Below, one piece after another: positions 54,611 to 63,427 of a stretch of DNA of 64,000 bases. A program made the position numbers and the translations under genes. A model generated the notes under the pieces. It was not told where the DNA came from. It saw nothing but the letters and a program-made list of their open reading frames with translations, and made no database searches. How positions within the stretch are numbered: the stretch's first letter is position 1; every line of letters starts with the position of its first letter. Origin of the DNA: an uncultured Pseudomonadota bacterium (lineage in GTDB: Bacteria > Myxococcota_A > UBA796 > GCA-2862545); NCBI GenBank assembly GCA_913061235.1, contig CAJXTB010000010.1, forward strand, positions 124,001-188,000, written 5' to 3'.

Positions 54611-55557
54611 GTGGAGTCCGCCCGGCCTGGCATGCCTGACGGCGACGACTTGAGCTTGCGCACCAGACCTACTTTTTTGAGCTGCTTGGCCAGCCAGAAG
54701 CCAATGTCGACTTCACCAGGGCGGTGGGCGAGGTTGGCGCTTCCGGGGCGAGCGTGGTGGTTGTTGTGCATGGCCTCACCCATGCCGAACAGGTCGATGG
54801 GCACGACGTTTGTGCTGTTGTCCAGTCCCTCGTAGTTTCGGTATCCCCACGTGTGAGCGACACCGTTGACCAGGAAGACGGTGGATGCGAAGACACTCAG
54901 GTTTATGCCCGGTAGTGAGGCGACGGCGGCGCCAATAGCAACCCATAGGGGCAAACCGGTGGCCCACCATATGGAAGTAAGTACGGTGATCACGATGGGG
55001 AATCGCACCCCGGTCATACCAAAGTTACGGCGACAGTCCCACTCGATCAGGTGCTCGAGTCGGTCGCTGGGCAGATCCGTTCCGAGCCGCGCGATGAGCG
55101 TCGTGTCTTCGCGGGTCTGTATGACTGATTGGATGGACTGGCGTCCGATGGTCCACAGGCTGTGTCCCTCGGTGACTGGGCTGTGCACGTCGCGCTCGGT
55201 ATCGGCGTGCGCATGATGCACGCGATGGGTGAGAGACCAGGTACGAGTACCGATAGCCATGGCGAGCCAACCCCACACACGTAGGGTGTACTCGAGCATC
55301 GGATGGAGGGTCAGGGTGCGGTGACAGATTCCCCGGTGGTACAGCAGGGTGACCACGCCAATGGTGAACTGGCGCACGGTCATGAGGGCGAGGAAGGACC
55401 ACAGCAGCGAGATGCGGTGTCCGGTCAGGGTACTCCACCCGGCAAGCAGCCCCACCGAGAGTAGCGAGGGGCCGAAGCAGACCAGCACGTAGGCGATGTA
55501 CGCTCGTGCTGGATGCACCTGGGTGGGGGTCTCCTGCCACTGGGGGGCTCGGCTCAT
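54607..55557 (-). CDS. acyl-CoA/fatty acid desaturase
   Basis: A 316-residue membrane-bound diiron desaturase. It has the three His boxes HRGICH near residue 75, HRVHHAHAD near 110 and HNNHHARP near 256, with four hydrophobic helices in the usual places. It introduces a cis double bond, most likely at the delta-9 position of an acyl-CoA or phospholipid acyl chain, using O2 and electrons from ferredoxin or cytochrome b5-like donors. The start at 55557 overlaps the stop of the broken hydrolase gene (ATGA); upstream open frame is ignored. Motif set and length are normal. Confidence 0.92.
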   Translation of the reverse strand: MSRAPQWQETPTQVHPARAYIAYVLVCFGPSLLSVGLLAGWSTLTGHRISLLWSFLALMTVRQFTIGVVTLLYHRGICHRTLTLHPMLEYTLRVWGWLAMAIGTRTWSLTHRVHHAHADTERDVHSPVTEGHSLWTIGRQSIQSVIQTREDTTLIARLGTDLPSDRLEHLIEWDCRRNFGMTGVRFPIVITVLTSIWWATGLPLWVAIGAAVASLPGINLSVFASTVFLVNGVAHTWGYRNYEGLDNSTNVVPIDLFGMGEAMHNNHHARPGSANLAHRPGEVDIGFWLAKQLKKVGLVRKLKSSPSGMPGRADST

Positions 55558-56408
55558 GACGCCTTCCCGACGGTGGAGGTGTGGGCAAGAACCTCGTTCT
55601 CCCACTCGGCGATGAGCTCGCTATCATCGTGGTCATCCGGGTGGAAGGACGGCCTAAGGTAGGCGAACCAGCGGGGCATCACGCGCGTCATCATACCGGA
55701 TGGGCCGAATAGCCAGGCCATCAGGGCGATGAGGTTGCCACGTTGGAGCAGCGTACCGTCGTGCCACATCAGGTACAGCACGCGCTGACTGGTGGCGAGC
55801 GTGAAGGACAGCGAGATCAGCAAGTACCAGACCACCCGCCTGACATAGCGACCGTCCACCGCCTGAAACACGTCGAAGGCAACGGCCTTGTGTTCGGCTT
55901 CTTATGCGGCATGCCAGCGCCACAGGGTGCGATGGGGCTCGGGTGCGTCTCCTAGAAAGTCGTCTTCGGCCAAGACTTGCGTCGAGAGCATCGCGGTGAA
56001 GTGTTCGAAGGCAGCGGTAATGGCCAGCTGAGTGGCAACCGAAGTCGCGCGTTGAACCCAGCGTGAGACGGGTTCGAGACGGGCGGTGAGGGCATGTACC
56101 TGGAATCCTTCTGCCTGCGCTCGCGCGTTGTACTGAACGTGCAGGTGGGCGTGGTGGCTCTCTTGTCCCATGAAGGCACGCGCGGTGGCCTGAAGTGCTG
56201 TGCTGTCGAGTTGCGGCAGAGCGGCTCGAACCGCGTTCACAAAGAACCGCTCACCAACGGGAAAGATGGCACTCATGGCGTAGGCGAAGCTGGTCAGGAC
56301 GGGCGAGCCACACAACCAGTACTTGGGTGCGGGCTTGCTCATGTCGATGGCCATGTGCCGAACGATGGGTGTGCCCGACACGGCGCTACTGCGACTCGGT
56401 GAAGGCAT
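55554..56408 (-). pseudogene. metal-dependent hydrolase (PF10118-like), interrupted by in-frame TAA
   Basis: The 285-codon frame encodes a metal-dependent hydrolase of the type often found with desaturases and dehydrogenases in lipid gene sets. Its opening PKYWLCGSPVLTSF is typical, QESHHAHLHVQYN carries metal ligands and AAFEHFTA the next ones. The TAA at 55902-55904 falls directly after WHAA and before EAEHKAVAFDVFQ, where relatives have WHAAEE.EH. A single G to T change from GAA to TAA explains it. Without read-through only 168 residues are made and the last ligands (E, H) are lost. The downstream frame is still open with clean coding composition, so the event is recent or an error. Confidence 0.75.
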
Positions 56409-57156
56409 CGACCTGTTCTGCCGTGTTCTGCATGTTGTTCACTGCGGTATCGAGGGCGAAGTAGTCGGGAAGTTCGATTCCAATGACTTCGGCATCCACC
56501 CAGAAGGTGTCCATGCGCGTGCTGCCCCCATCTTCGTTGGGGAAGATGAGCGTGTAGGAGTACTGCTGGTTGAGACGGAACACGTTTCCGCTCATGACGG
56601 CAGGCTCTGGGACGATGTCTCGTGTGGCGAGAATCACCGAGTCGTCCTCCAGGGTCAACCAGCGGTATTCCCTTCGGAACACCTGCTCGGACTCGCCCAG
56701 AAAGCCGATGTCGTTTTGACGCCAGCCGTCGTAGGCGTACGTGTCGCACTCGTGAGACAGGAAGCAGTCCAGCTCACCGTCTTCGGCATCAATGCGGAAG
56801 TCGAGGGTGACCTCCAACACCTCTTGCATGCGCGGGAAGGACCAGGCCACGGCGACATCGTCTACCGAGCTGTCCATCTGCACGGTGGCCGAGACGCCAA
56901 CAATTGGGTTGCCCTCTTCTGCCGGGACTCCTGCTTCGATGAGCTCATCGAAGGTGATGGCGCTGACGCGGAAGCCAGTGGTCAGTTCCTCGGCCAATGT
57001 GTCGGTGAGTGGCAACAGGCCTTCGGCAGTCGCGACGCCACTGGGGTCGTCATCAAACTGTACAAATCCGAAAACCACAAGTTCTTCGAGGTTTTCTGGC
57101 GCATCAACGACGTTACACGCGCCGGCGAAAAGGACGATGGGGATGAGTCTGTTCAT
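56386..57156 (-). CDS. hypothetical lipoprotein
   Basis: A 256-residue lipoprotein (lipobox LFAGAC). The mature part is beta-rich with Cys in LDCFLSHECDTYAYDG that may form a disulfide. No family recognised. It overlaps the hydrolase gene by about 20 bases if that gene starts at 56408, so the two are in one operon with the desaturase and hydroxylases. It could serve as a periplasmic binding or transfer protein for the lipid product; inference only. Confidence 0.6.
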   Translation of the reverse strand: MNRLIPIVLFAGACNVVDAPENLEELVVFGFVQFDDDPSGVATAEGLLPLTDTLAEELTTGFRVSAITFDELIEAGVPAEEGNPIVGVSATVQMDSSVDDVAVAWSFPRMQEVLEVTLDFRIDAEDGELDCFLSHECDTYAYDGWRQNDIGFLGESEQVFRREYRWLTLEDDSVILATRDIVPEPAVMSGNVFRLNQQYSYTLIFPNEDGGSTRMDTFWVDAEVIGIELPDYFALDTAVNNMQNTAEQVDAFTESQ

Positions 57157-57198
57157 GCCGACAAACTACCACGCATACGGCGGCCGGCGATGTCCGAG

Positions 57199-58284
57199 TC
57201 ACCGGGCGTAATCCCAGGCATCGAAGCACGGTCCTGCCGCCTTGTGTAGGGCCGCTCGGGCAGAGTCGCTCAAGGGCTCGAACCGGTTGGCACGGTAGGC
57301 ACGGCCGGACAACGCTTCCTCCATCGTCGCTTGAACACGCTCGAACGGGCCTAGATTCAGCGACGAGTACAGGGACTGCAGGTTGCCGATGGGGTCGTCC
57401 ACCAGAGACTCGTAGGACAGCTCATGGAGGTGCCCCTTTGGGATGAGGGCCGCGTCTTCAAACCAGGCATCGTGAAGGGCGCGGTACTGACGCAGGATTT
57501 GCTCGTCGTGGTTTGCTGGACGTCTTTGTAGGGTCCAAAACCAGTCTACCGTGTCGTACAGGTGTCGAGTGGACTGGAAGACGGCGGTTGGGTCGCGGTG
57601 GATGTGGACGAAGTGGGCGTCTGGAAACCACTTCAGTAAGTAGCGAATGCGCGCAGTGTGTGCGGGAGACTTGAGCACCAGTCGCTTGCCGGTGTGCTGC
57701 GTCAGGCGGGCGGTGAAGTCGTGCATGGCCTGGCCGAAGGCCTCGCGCTCTGTGGGCGAGCAGTCGCGCAGCGTGAGAAAGCGTTCGTAGAAGGCTGCGC
57801 GGTCGGGAAAAGACCGTCCGAGATAGGGTGTCATGCCGCACAGCACCCCAATCGCGTACTCATCTTCTTCTGGTGTGTGCATGCCCAGGGCCACGTCATC
57901 TTGCACGCGTTTATTGGGGATGAGACTCTGAAAGACGCGGGCAGCGAGCCACTCGGTTGCTGCGAAGCTTCGCGGGTTGGTGACCTGGAAGGCGTTGGGG
58001 GCGGCAAGTGCGGGGTCGCGTGCGAGTAGGTGGTACAGCCAGGTGGTGCCGCTGCGCCAGTGACCCAGAACGAACACTGGGGCCTGGGCGCGAACATGGG
58101 ACGGCTTGGCCGACACAGCGGAATCGATGCGATGGGCCAGCGAGTTGTACACCGACAGCGCCGACAGAACCGCCCCGCGGTGCCAGTACTCCCGGTGTAC
58201 GCGATTCTCCCGCAGCAGACGGAGCCACTGGGAGGTCGACAGGCCGCTCAGCCAGTTCAGGTCGGTTCGCCATCGGTGCTTCAT
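57199..58284 (-). CDS. sulfotransferase family protein
   Basis: A 361-residue cytosolic sulfotransferase-type protein. The 5'-phosphosulfate loop is GHWRSGTTWL near residue 72. The 3'-phosphate-binding part is HRDPTAVFQSTRHLYD near 230, and the PAPS-dependent fold is indicated by the segments between. It would transfer a sulfo group from PAPS to a hydroxyl on a lipid or sugar. ATG 58284 has GGAG at 11 bases and is preferred; ATG 58305 would overlap the start of the RND gene on the other strand. First gene of the lipid operon and divergent from the exporter. Confidence 0.88.
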   Translation of the reverse strand: MKHRWRTDLNWLSGLSTSQWLRLLRENRVHREYWHRGAVLSALSVYNSLAHRIDSAVSAKPSHVRAQAPVFVLGHWRSGTTWLYHLLARDPALAAPNAFQVTNPRSFAATEWLAARVFQSLIPNKRVQDDVALGMHTPEEDEYAIGVLCGMTPYLGRSFPDRAAFYERFLTLRDCSPTEREAFGQAMHDFTARLTQHTGKRLVLKSPAHTARIRYLLKWFPDAHFVHIHRDPTAVFQSTRHLYDTVDWFWTLQRRPANHDEQILRQYRALHDAWFEDAALIPKGHLHELSYESLVDDPIGNLQSLYSSLNLGPFERVQATMEEALSGRAYRANRFEPLSDSARAALHKAAGPCFDAWDYAR

Positions 58285-58303
58285 GTCGCGGTATACTCCG
58301 GTC

Positions 58304-60535
58304 ATGTCGGACCATCCCGAGGGCGTGCTCGCCAGACTTGCTCGTGGCGTACTTCGTCATCCCGTCGTTGTCGTTCTCACCGCCCTCGGCGTGTTTGTGA
58401 TGTCGGCGTGGATTGGGCTGCCGCCGCGCGTTGACCCCGATCTTATTGCGCTATTGCCTGCTGACCAGCCCCATGCCGCAGCCCTGGCTCGTGTTGCTCG
58501 AGAGACGGGCGGTATCAATACCATCACCCTGACTTTCACCGGCGACGACCCGATGGCGATGGACGCCACGCTCGATGCGCTGGCGCTTAGCCTTAGGGAC
58601 CTCGAGGACGTGGCCGTTGCACTTCACCGCATCGAGCCGGACCTGGCCACACATGTCGCTCTGATGAGGCAGAATTCTACGGACATTACCGCTCTGGCTC
58701 TGGCCCTTGAGAATGACGTTGATGGGTGGCAAGACCACACGGTCGTTCACGCATTGCGGGATCGAGAGTACCTGTTGGTACCGGGAGACGGTCGGGGTCG
58801 CATCGTCGTCAAGCCGACCCAATCCAACGTGGACCCCGCCTTCTGCGAGCGGGTGGTGGACGCCGTGCATGCCCACATCGCTGCGACCGACCTAGGGTCT
58901 GTGCAGCATGTCTACTCGGCCGGTCCGTACGTGTTCAACGCGGCCAGCGCGAGTGGCATCCGAGCTGACTTTCTCCGCACCTCCTGGCTGACGGCCGTCT
59001 TGGTTCTCGGCATTCTCATCGTCGGCTTTCGCAGCCTGCGTACGCCGTGGATTGTCTTTCCCCCCATCCTTCTGGCCGGAGTGGCGAACCTCGCGGTGCT
59101 GCGTGTGGTCCTGGGCTCCCTCAATGCGTTCACCTCCTTTGGAACGGCGCTTCTGATCGGCTTGGGCATCGATTTCGCCGTGCACCTCATGAGTCGATTC
59201 CGCGAGCATCGCGGAGACGGGATGGGGATTGAGGATGCGATGGCCCGGGCGTGGGACCGAACCGGTCGTGCGTGTGTGGTGGCGGCGCTGACGTCGGCGG
59301 CTGGCTTTGCCGTGCTGTCGATCAGCGACTTTCGCGGGCTTGGCCACCTCGGCTTTGCCCTGTGTAGCGGACTGATCTTGTCGCTCGGCGCCATGCTTGT
59401 CTTGCTGCCGCTGCTGCTCAAGTGGCTCGATGCCACACCGCCGAGGCGTGCGCGAACCCAAGTCGCGTGGCCTGCACTCTCGGTACGCCGTGCCCGATGG
59501 GGACTCGCCGGCCTCGCGGTTGTCACGGCGGTGGTGCTCGTAGTGGGGTTGCCGCGCCTGTCCTTTGAGTACGATCTGACGCGACTCAATCGGGACCGCA
59601 TGGTGTTCAGCGACATGGACGAGTCCACGCGTCAGCTGGTGCGACTGGGCTATCCGCCGATCGTTGTAAGTCTGCCCGACGAAGCCACGGTGCGCTCCGA
59701 ACACAGACGCCTGCAGCAGCTACACGACGAAGGCGCCCTGCCGCATGTCCGCACGGTGCTCTCTGTGGCCTCCCTACTGCCGGACGACCAACGGGAGCGG
59801 CTGGGCCCGATTCAGCGGCTGGTCTCTGCCGCTGAAGCTCACCCAGAGCTGTCCCAACTGCACGGATGGACGCCTCGCCAGTGGCAACCGTCCGACGTCG
59901 ACCCGGGTGTGCTAGCTCTGGTCGGTGGACAGACCCGGCTGTTGCTGCTCCCGACCGGAGACCTGTTCGACCTGCGAGAGTCCTCCGCACTTATCGACGA
60001 GATCGATGCCGCAGTCGCTGGGGCGGGGAGCGAGCAGCTGGCCCAGGGGGCGGTCTTTCGAATGATTCAGCAGGAGACGCCGCGCTTTGTTGGCGTTGCT
60101 TTCTTGCTGGTTGCCCTGTTGGTTGCCGTGGACCTGCGACGCCCCATTCGTGTGGTCGCTACACTGGGCAGCCTGGTCTTGGGCATGGTCTGGGCGGGTG
60201 CTGTGCTGGGGTTGCTCGGCGTTCAGGTGACACTCATGAACCTCATCGGCTTCTCCATCCTGCTGGGCCTGGGGGTGGATTGGGTGCTGCACCTGGCGCA
60301 TCGTCTGGGAGACGGGAGCGAGCTTGGCACCGTGCTTTCGACGGTCGGCAAGGCAGGGGCGGTGTCCACGCTGACCACCATGGCGTCGTTCGTGTCGTTG
60401 CTGGCGGCCGGCAGCGGTGGCTTGCGCTCGCTCGGAGAGCTGGTGGTGGTCGGGCTTGCGGTGGTCTCGGTCGTCTCCGCGATGAGCCTCGTGCTGCTCT
60501 CGGTCGCCTTGCCGACGGGGTTCAGGGAGCGGTGA
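58304..60535 (+). CDS. RND/MMPL-family transporter
   Basis: A 743-residue inner-membrane exporter of the MMPL or HpnN type. One N-terminal helix (about 17-38), a periplasmic domain (40-225), a block of five helices (about 230-390) with LLIGLGIDFAVHLMSRFREH, then a second periplasmic domain (405-580). A matching second helix block follows (about 580-735) with LLGLGVDWVLHLAHRL. The duplicated G-(I/V)-D-(F/W) motif carries the proton-relay Asp of RND pumps. Relatives move hopanoids, mycolate-type lipids or other large lipids out of the inner membrane. It starts about 20 bases from the divergent sulfotransferase gene and converges by a 14-base overlap on the epimerase gene. Confidence 0.88.
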   Translation: MSDHPEGVLARLARGVLRHPVVVVLTALGVFVMSAWIGLPPRVDPDLIALLPADQPHAAALARVARETGGINTITLTFTGDDPMAMDATLDALALSLRDLEDVAVALHRIEPDLATHVALMRQNSTDITALALALENDVDGWQDHTVVHALRDREYLLVPGDGRGRIVVKPTQSNVDPAFCERVVDAVHAHIAATDLGSVQHVYSAGPYVFNAASASGIRADFLRTSWLTAVLVLGILIVGFRSLRTPWIVFPPILLAGVANLAVLRVVLGSLNAFTSFGTALLIGLGIDFAVHLMSRFREHRGDGMGIEDAMARAWDRTGRACVVAALTSAAGFAVLSISDFRGLGHLGFALCSGLILSLGAMLVLLPLLLKWLDATPPRRARTQVAWPALSVRRARWGLAGLAVVTAVVLVVGLPRLSFEYDLTRLNRDRMVFSDMDESTRQLVRLGYPPIVVSLPDEATVRSEHRRLQQLHDEGALPHVRTVLSVASLLPDDQRERLGPIQRLVSAAEAHPELSQLHGWTPRQWQPSDVDPGVLALVGGQTRLLLLPTGDLFDLRESSALIDEIDAAVAGAGSEQLAQGAVFRMIQQETPRFVGVAFLLVALLVAVDLRRPIRVVATLGSLVLGMVWAGAVLGLLGVQVTLMNLIGFSILLGLGVDWVLHLAHRLGDGSELGTVLSTVGKAGAVSTLTTMASFVSLLAAGSGGLRSLGELVVVGLAVVSVVSAMSLVLLSVALPTGFRER

Positions 60536-61412
60536 TCTGAGCGCGGTACCAGGCTGCACTCTGCGCAAGGGCCTCGGCGCGCGGCGTGAAGACGAGGTTG
60601 GGCAGCCACGCGGTGAGGCGGTCACTTCGGAACGACTGGTGCTGCGCGGCCAGGGTCAGGCGAATCGACGATATCGATGAGGACGATGTCTCTGGGTCGA
60701 TGCCGCGAATGCGTTCCCATGCTCGGATGGGAAGGTACAGGCAGGCGAGCGGCACGGACAGGCGCGGCAGGCGTCCTCCGAGCTCATGGCAGACCTCGGT
60801 GGCGAGCTGCTTGAACGAGACGGGTGAGCCGTCGGTCACGTGAAGCACGGGGTGCTCGGGTCGGTCGGCGGTGACGGCGTGCTGGACGACCCTCGCAAGG
60901 TCGTCGACCCACACCAGCGACAAGCGCGCCCGTCCTCCATCGACCCACACGGGAGAGCGGCTCACGGCGTGGTGAATGCGCGGAATCACCGCCTTGTCGC
61001 CTTGGCCAATGACGAAGCGCGTGCGCAGAATGATGGCGTCCAAGTCGGAGTCGAGCAGCATGGCATCACATGCTGCTCGGGAGCGGGACACGGGGGTGTC
61101 GGGGGCCAGCGGGGTGGACTCGTCGGCGTCCACGTGCGGGTGATGGCCATACACGCCCACGCTGCTAGTCATGATGACCCGCTTGACGCCGGCTGCTTGA
61201 GCGGCGTCGATGAGCGCTCGGGTAGCTTCTACGTTGACGTCGAACCCTGTGCCGTCGGTGTCGATGCTCTTGAACGCGGTGTGTATGAGCACGGTGGTGC
61301 CGTGTAGGTCAGCGGCAGTCACCTGGCGGACGTCTCCGAGCAGTGGCGAACAGTCCACCTGCCTGGCCACCGCTGAGCCGATGAGTCCCCGAGCTCCGGT
61401 CAGCGTCACCAT
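60522..61412 (-). CDS. NAD(P)-dependent epimerase/dehydratase-like protein
   Basis: A 296-residue extended short-chain dehydrogenase fold. The nucleotide-binding loop TGARGLIG is near residue 5, and a strand with VIMTSSVGVYG lies near 100. The family catalytic pair Tyr-x-x-x-Lys is not visible: where YxxSKAxAE is expected there is VSRSRAACD. The enzyme is thus altered or inactive, or the pair is shifted. Relatives include 3-beta-hydroxysteroid dehydrogenases and sugar epimerases. Its start overlaps the stop of the acyltransferase gene upstream (ATGGTGA), and it ends this operon. Confidence 0.8.
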   Translation of the reverse strand: MVTLTGARGLIGSAVARQVDCSPLLGDVRQVTAADLHGTTVLIHTAFKSIDTDGTGFDVNVEATRALIDAAQAAGVKRVIMTSSVGVYGHHPHVDADESTPLAPDTPVSRSRAACDAMLLDSDLDAIILRTRFVIGQGDKAVIPRIHHAVSRSPVWVDGGRARLSLVWVDDLARVVQHAVTADRPEHPVLHVTDGSPVSFKQLATEVCHELGGRLPRLSVPLACLYLPIRAWERIRGIDPETSSSSISSIRLTLAAQHQSFRSDRLTAWLPNLVFTPRAEALAQSAAWYRAQITAP

Positions 61413-62017
61413 GGTGTCTGACCGAGCGTATGGATGGCGGAGCGAAGCGTACCGGTCAGGTCTGTGGGGTCCGACCCGCTCACCGCGGCGCCGAAGGCGA
61501 CCCACGGCGGGCCGGTGTGTCCAACGGTCGTGCCGTGGATGAAGGCCGGAACAATGGGTTGGCCGGTGGCGATGGACAGCTCGGCCACCCATGGTCGGAA
61601 CGGGCCTAGACCCTCCGGGTGGCGCCCGAACGCGGGGTAGGTGACCACACATCGGCCGCTCTGGAGCAGGTCGGTGACGTCGTCGAGCCAGCTGTCGCGG
61701 TCGTCCACCCTGAGCACGTTGCCGAGGGCCATCACAGCTCGTGTTGCGGTGCTGCGAAACAGCCTGGGCTTTGCACCCGCCACAACCAATCGGCGGGGGA
61801 TGGCCAGGTGCATCCATGCGGAGTCGGTGAAGGCTGCGTGGTTGGCTGCAATGAGCACGGCGCCGGCTGCGGGCAGGTTGTCGCTCCCCATCACGCGGAA
61901 CGACCGGGCACGACGAATGAGCGGTCCGGCACCGCGCACCAGCAGGCGATTGGCCAGAGTGCCCAAGGGTCGGTCAATCGCGCAGGTACGCGGTCGCAAA
62001 GCGCTGGCCGTTGTCAT
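61406..62017 (-). CDS. PlsC-like acyltransferase
   Basis: A 203-residue acyltransferase domain of the PlsC superfamily. The motif NHAAFTD (HX4D) lies near residue 59. The usual second motif FPEG is replaced by PAFGRHPEGL near 130, still with the conserved Glu-Gly. It has no clear membrane helix other than a hydrophobic strip near 45-55. It would transfer an acyl chain to an alcohol or amine of a lipid head group. It overlaps its neighbours on both sides, by 44 bases with the amidohydrolase and 7 with the epimerase. Confidence 0.8.
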   Translation of the reverse strand: MTTASALRPRTCAIDRPLGTLANRLLVRGAGPLIRRARSFRVMGSDNLPAAGAVLIAANHAAFTDSAWMHLAIPRRLVVAGAKPRLFRSTATRAVMALGNVLRVDDRDSWLDDVTDLLQSGRCVVTYPAFGRHPEGLGPFRPWVAELSIATGQPIVPAFIHGTTVGHTGPPWVAFGAAVSGSDPTDLTGTLRSAIHTLGQTPW

Positions 62018-62903
62018 GGAGAAGGGCTCGCCGGAGGTGAGTGTGGTCGCGGGTAGCGTGAAGAGTCAGGGCCAGGTTTAGTGGGTAGGCGAACGGCGGG
62101 CTGTCGTTGCCCCAAAAGACCTTGTCCCACGCCATGGACGCGTTGTTGCGGAGTAGGCGTTCCAGCGCGAACAGTCCAAAGCCGGAGACGTCTCCCCACA
62201 CATGTTCGTGCTGGGTGACCATCTGGGCGGCGTTCTCACACCACATCGCGCCGCCCATGTGGCACAGAATCACCCGTAGATTTGGGAACTGCCGGCACGG
62301 CGTGTCGAAGTACAGCGGGTCTGCAAAGCGCGAGCTCATGAACTGCCCACCGGCGGCCTCTTCGTCCTTGTGCCGTGCGGTGAAGAAGCCCGTGTGGACC
62401 ATTGCCACCAAGCCCAGCGCCTGCATGCGCTCCCAGAATGGCGACAGGGCTGGGGCGTCCGCTTGCCAGCCTGTGACGGGTAGCAGCTTGATGACCCGGT
62501 GTCCGGCCTGCGCGATTGCGGTGAGCTGGTCGACGGCATCTGGGGTCTGCGGGTCGACGAACTGACTGGCCCAGAACCGGTCCGGATGGGCGGCGACAAC
62601 ATCAGCGAGGGCGTCGTTCCCGAGCAAGGAGGTGGCCTGGGCCGGTGCGGACTGAAGCAATGCGGTGTGGATGCCGAGCTGGTCCATGGCCATCAATTGG
62701 TACGGAACGATGCGCGGATGGGCCGGTAGAATCTGGTGCATGTCCAGCAGTGGACCGCCCAGGTCGGGCAGGGCCTGCATGGCCGCCAGGAAGAAGGCGG
62801 GTGTGCGTAGGTCGTCAGGGTTGGCCGGATGACCGCATCTTGGGCACACGCTGTCGCTTTCGGCGGTCGGAGCGCGGCAGTAGATGTAGGCACAGGAGTT
62901 CAT
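61974..62903 (-). CDS. amidohydrolase with N-terminal Cys-rich motif
   Basis: A 309-residue protein of the amidohydrolase-2 (ACMSD-like) superfamily. After a short Cys-rich start (CAYIYC and CPRCG, perhaps a zinc ribbon) comes a TIM barrel. Metal ligands are seen in LLDMHQI near residue 48, MVHTG near 175, CHMGG near 220 and GNDSPP near 283. This set matches decarboxylases and hydrolases that bind one Zn. The substrate is probably a small acid or ring compound in this lipid-related operon. ATG 62903 overlaps the stop of the AfsA-like gene (ATGA), which fixes the start. Confidence 0.8.
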   Translation of the reverse strand: MNSCAYIYCRAPTAESDSVCPRCGHPANPDDLRTPAFFLAAMQALPDLGGPLLDMHQILPAHPRIVPYQLMAMDQLGIHTALLQSAPAQATSLLGNDALADVVAAHPDRFWASQFVDPQTPDAVDQLTAIAQAGHRVIKLLPVTGWQADAPALSPFWERMQALGLVAMVHTGFFTARHKDEEAAGGQFMSSRFADPLYFDTPCRQFPNLRVILCHMGGAMWCENAAQMVTQHEHVWGDVSGFGLFALERLLRNNASMAWDKVFWGNDSPPFAYPLNLALTLHATRDHTHLRRALLHDNGQRFATAYLRD

Positions 62904-63427
62904 CGGTTGGAGGGCTTCCATCGGTCGATGACCGCGTTGGGGAGAATCGTCCACACTCCGGTAATGTGACCGATGGAGCGGCCGCGCTGGTGGTAGTGGC
63001 CGGTGAACTGCATGGAGTGCACTACCCCCTTTCGTTCGCGCACATCGGCTACGCAGGAGTGTCCGAATACGGGCTCGTCCAAGCTGGCAAACGAATCGAA
63101 GGTCGTGGTCAACTCCTTCATTAAATAGGTGAACCCGCTCGTGGGCACGCCGTACCACTGGTGCGTCACCAGCAGTCCCATCTGACGCCCGGCTTCGATC
63201 AGGGCCAAGCCTGGAACATGGTCCACGGGGTGCTCGAAGAAGAATGGATGGTCGCTGGGAAAGCGCAGCTCACACCCGAAATGGTCGGGCCCCACCTGTT
63301 CGGCTCTAGCGACTAGGACGTTGTGTGTTTGGTGCTTGTGCACCAGCTCGCGGTCGACCGTGTCGTGCGTTGGGTGCTGGGCCCAGTCATCGAACAGGGG
63401 CAGCCACGTCTCGGGACTAGGTGTCAT
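62900..63427 (-). CDS. AfsA-like hotdog domain protein
   Basis: A 175-residue single hotdog domain that looks like one repeat of AfsA (A-factor synthase) and related enzymes. The opening VHKHQTHNVLVARAEQVG, then FPSDHPFFFEHPVDHVPGLALIEAGRQMGLLVTHQ near residues 55-85, keep the family pattern HPFF...D...L(I/L)EAxRQ. AfsA-type domains condense a beta-ketoacyl chain with a three-carbon unit, as in gamma-butyrolactone autoinducers; related ones act in other lipid ester syntheses. AfsA normally has two such domains; this gene has one. First gene of a four-gene overlapping operon, so it may set the chemistry of the pathway. Confidence 0.72.
   Translation of the reverse strand: MTPSPETWLPLFDDWAQHPTHDTVDRELVHKHQTHNVLVARAEQVGPDHFGCELRFPSDHPFFFEHPVDHVPGLALIEAGRQMGLLVTHQWYGVPTSGFTYLMKELTTTFDSFASLDEPVFGHSCVADVRERKGVVHSMQFTGHYHQRGRSIGHITGVWTILPNAVIDRWKPSNR

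Noticed and set aside
56323-57249. 308-residue plus-strand ORF over the lipoprotein at 56386
   Set aside because: The minus-strand frame has a lipobox and fits the operon; the plus frame has no motif and crosses two genes.
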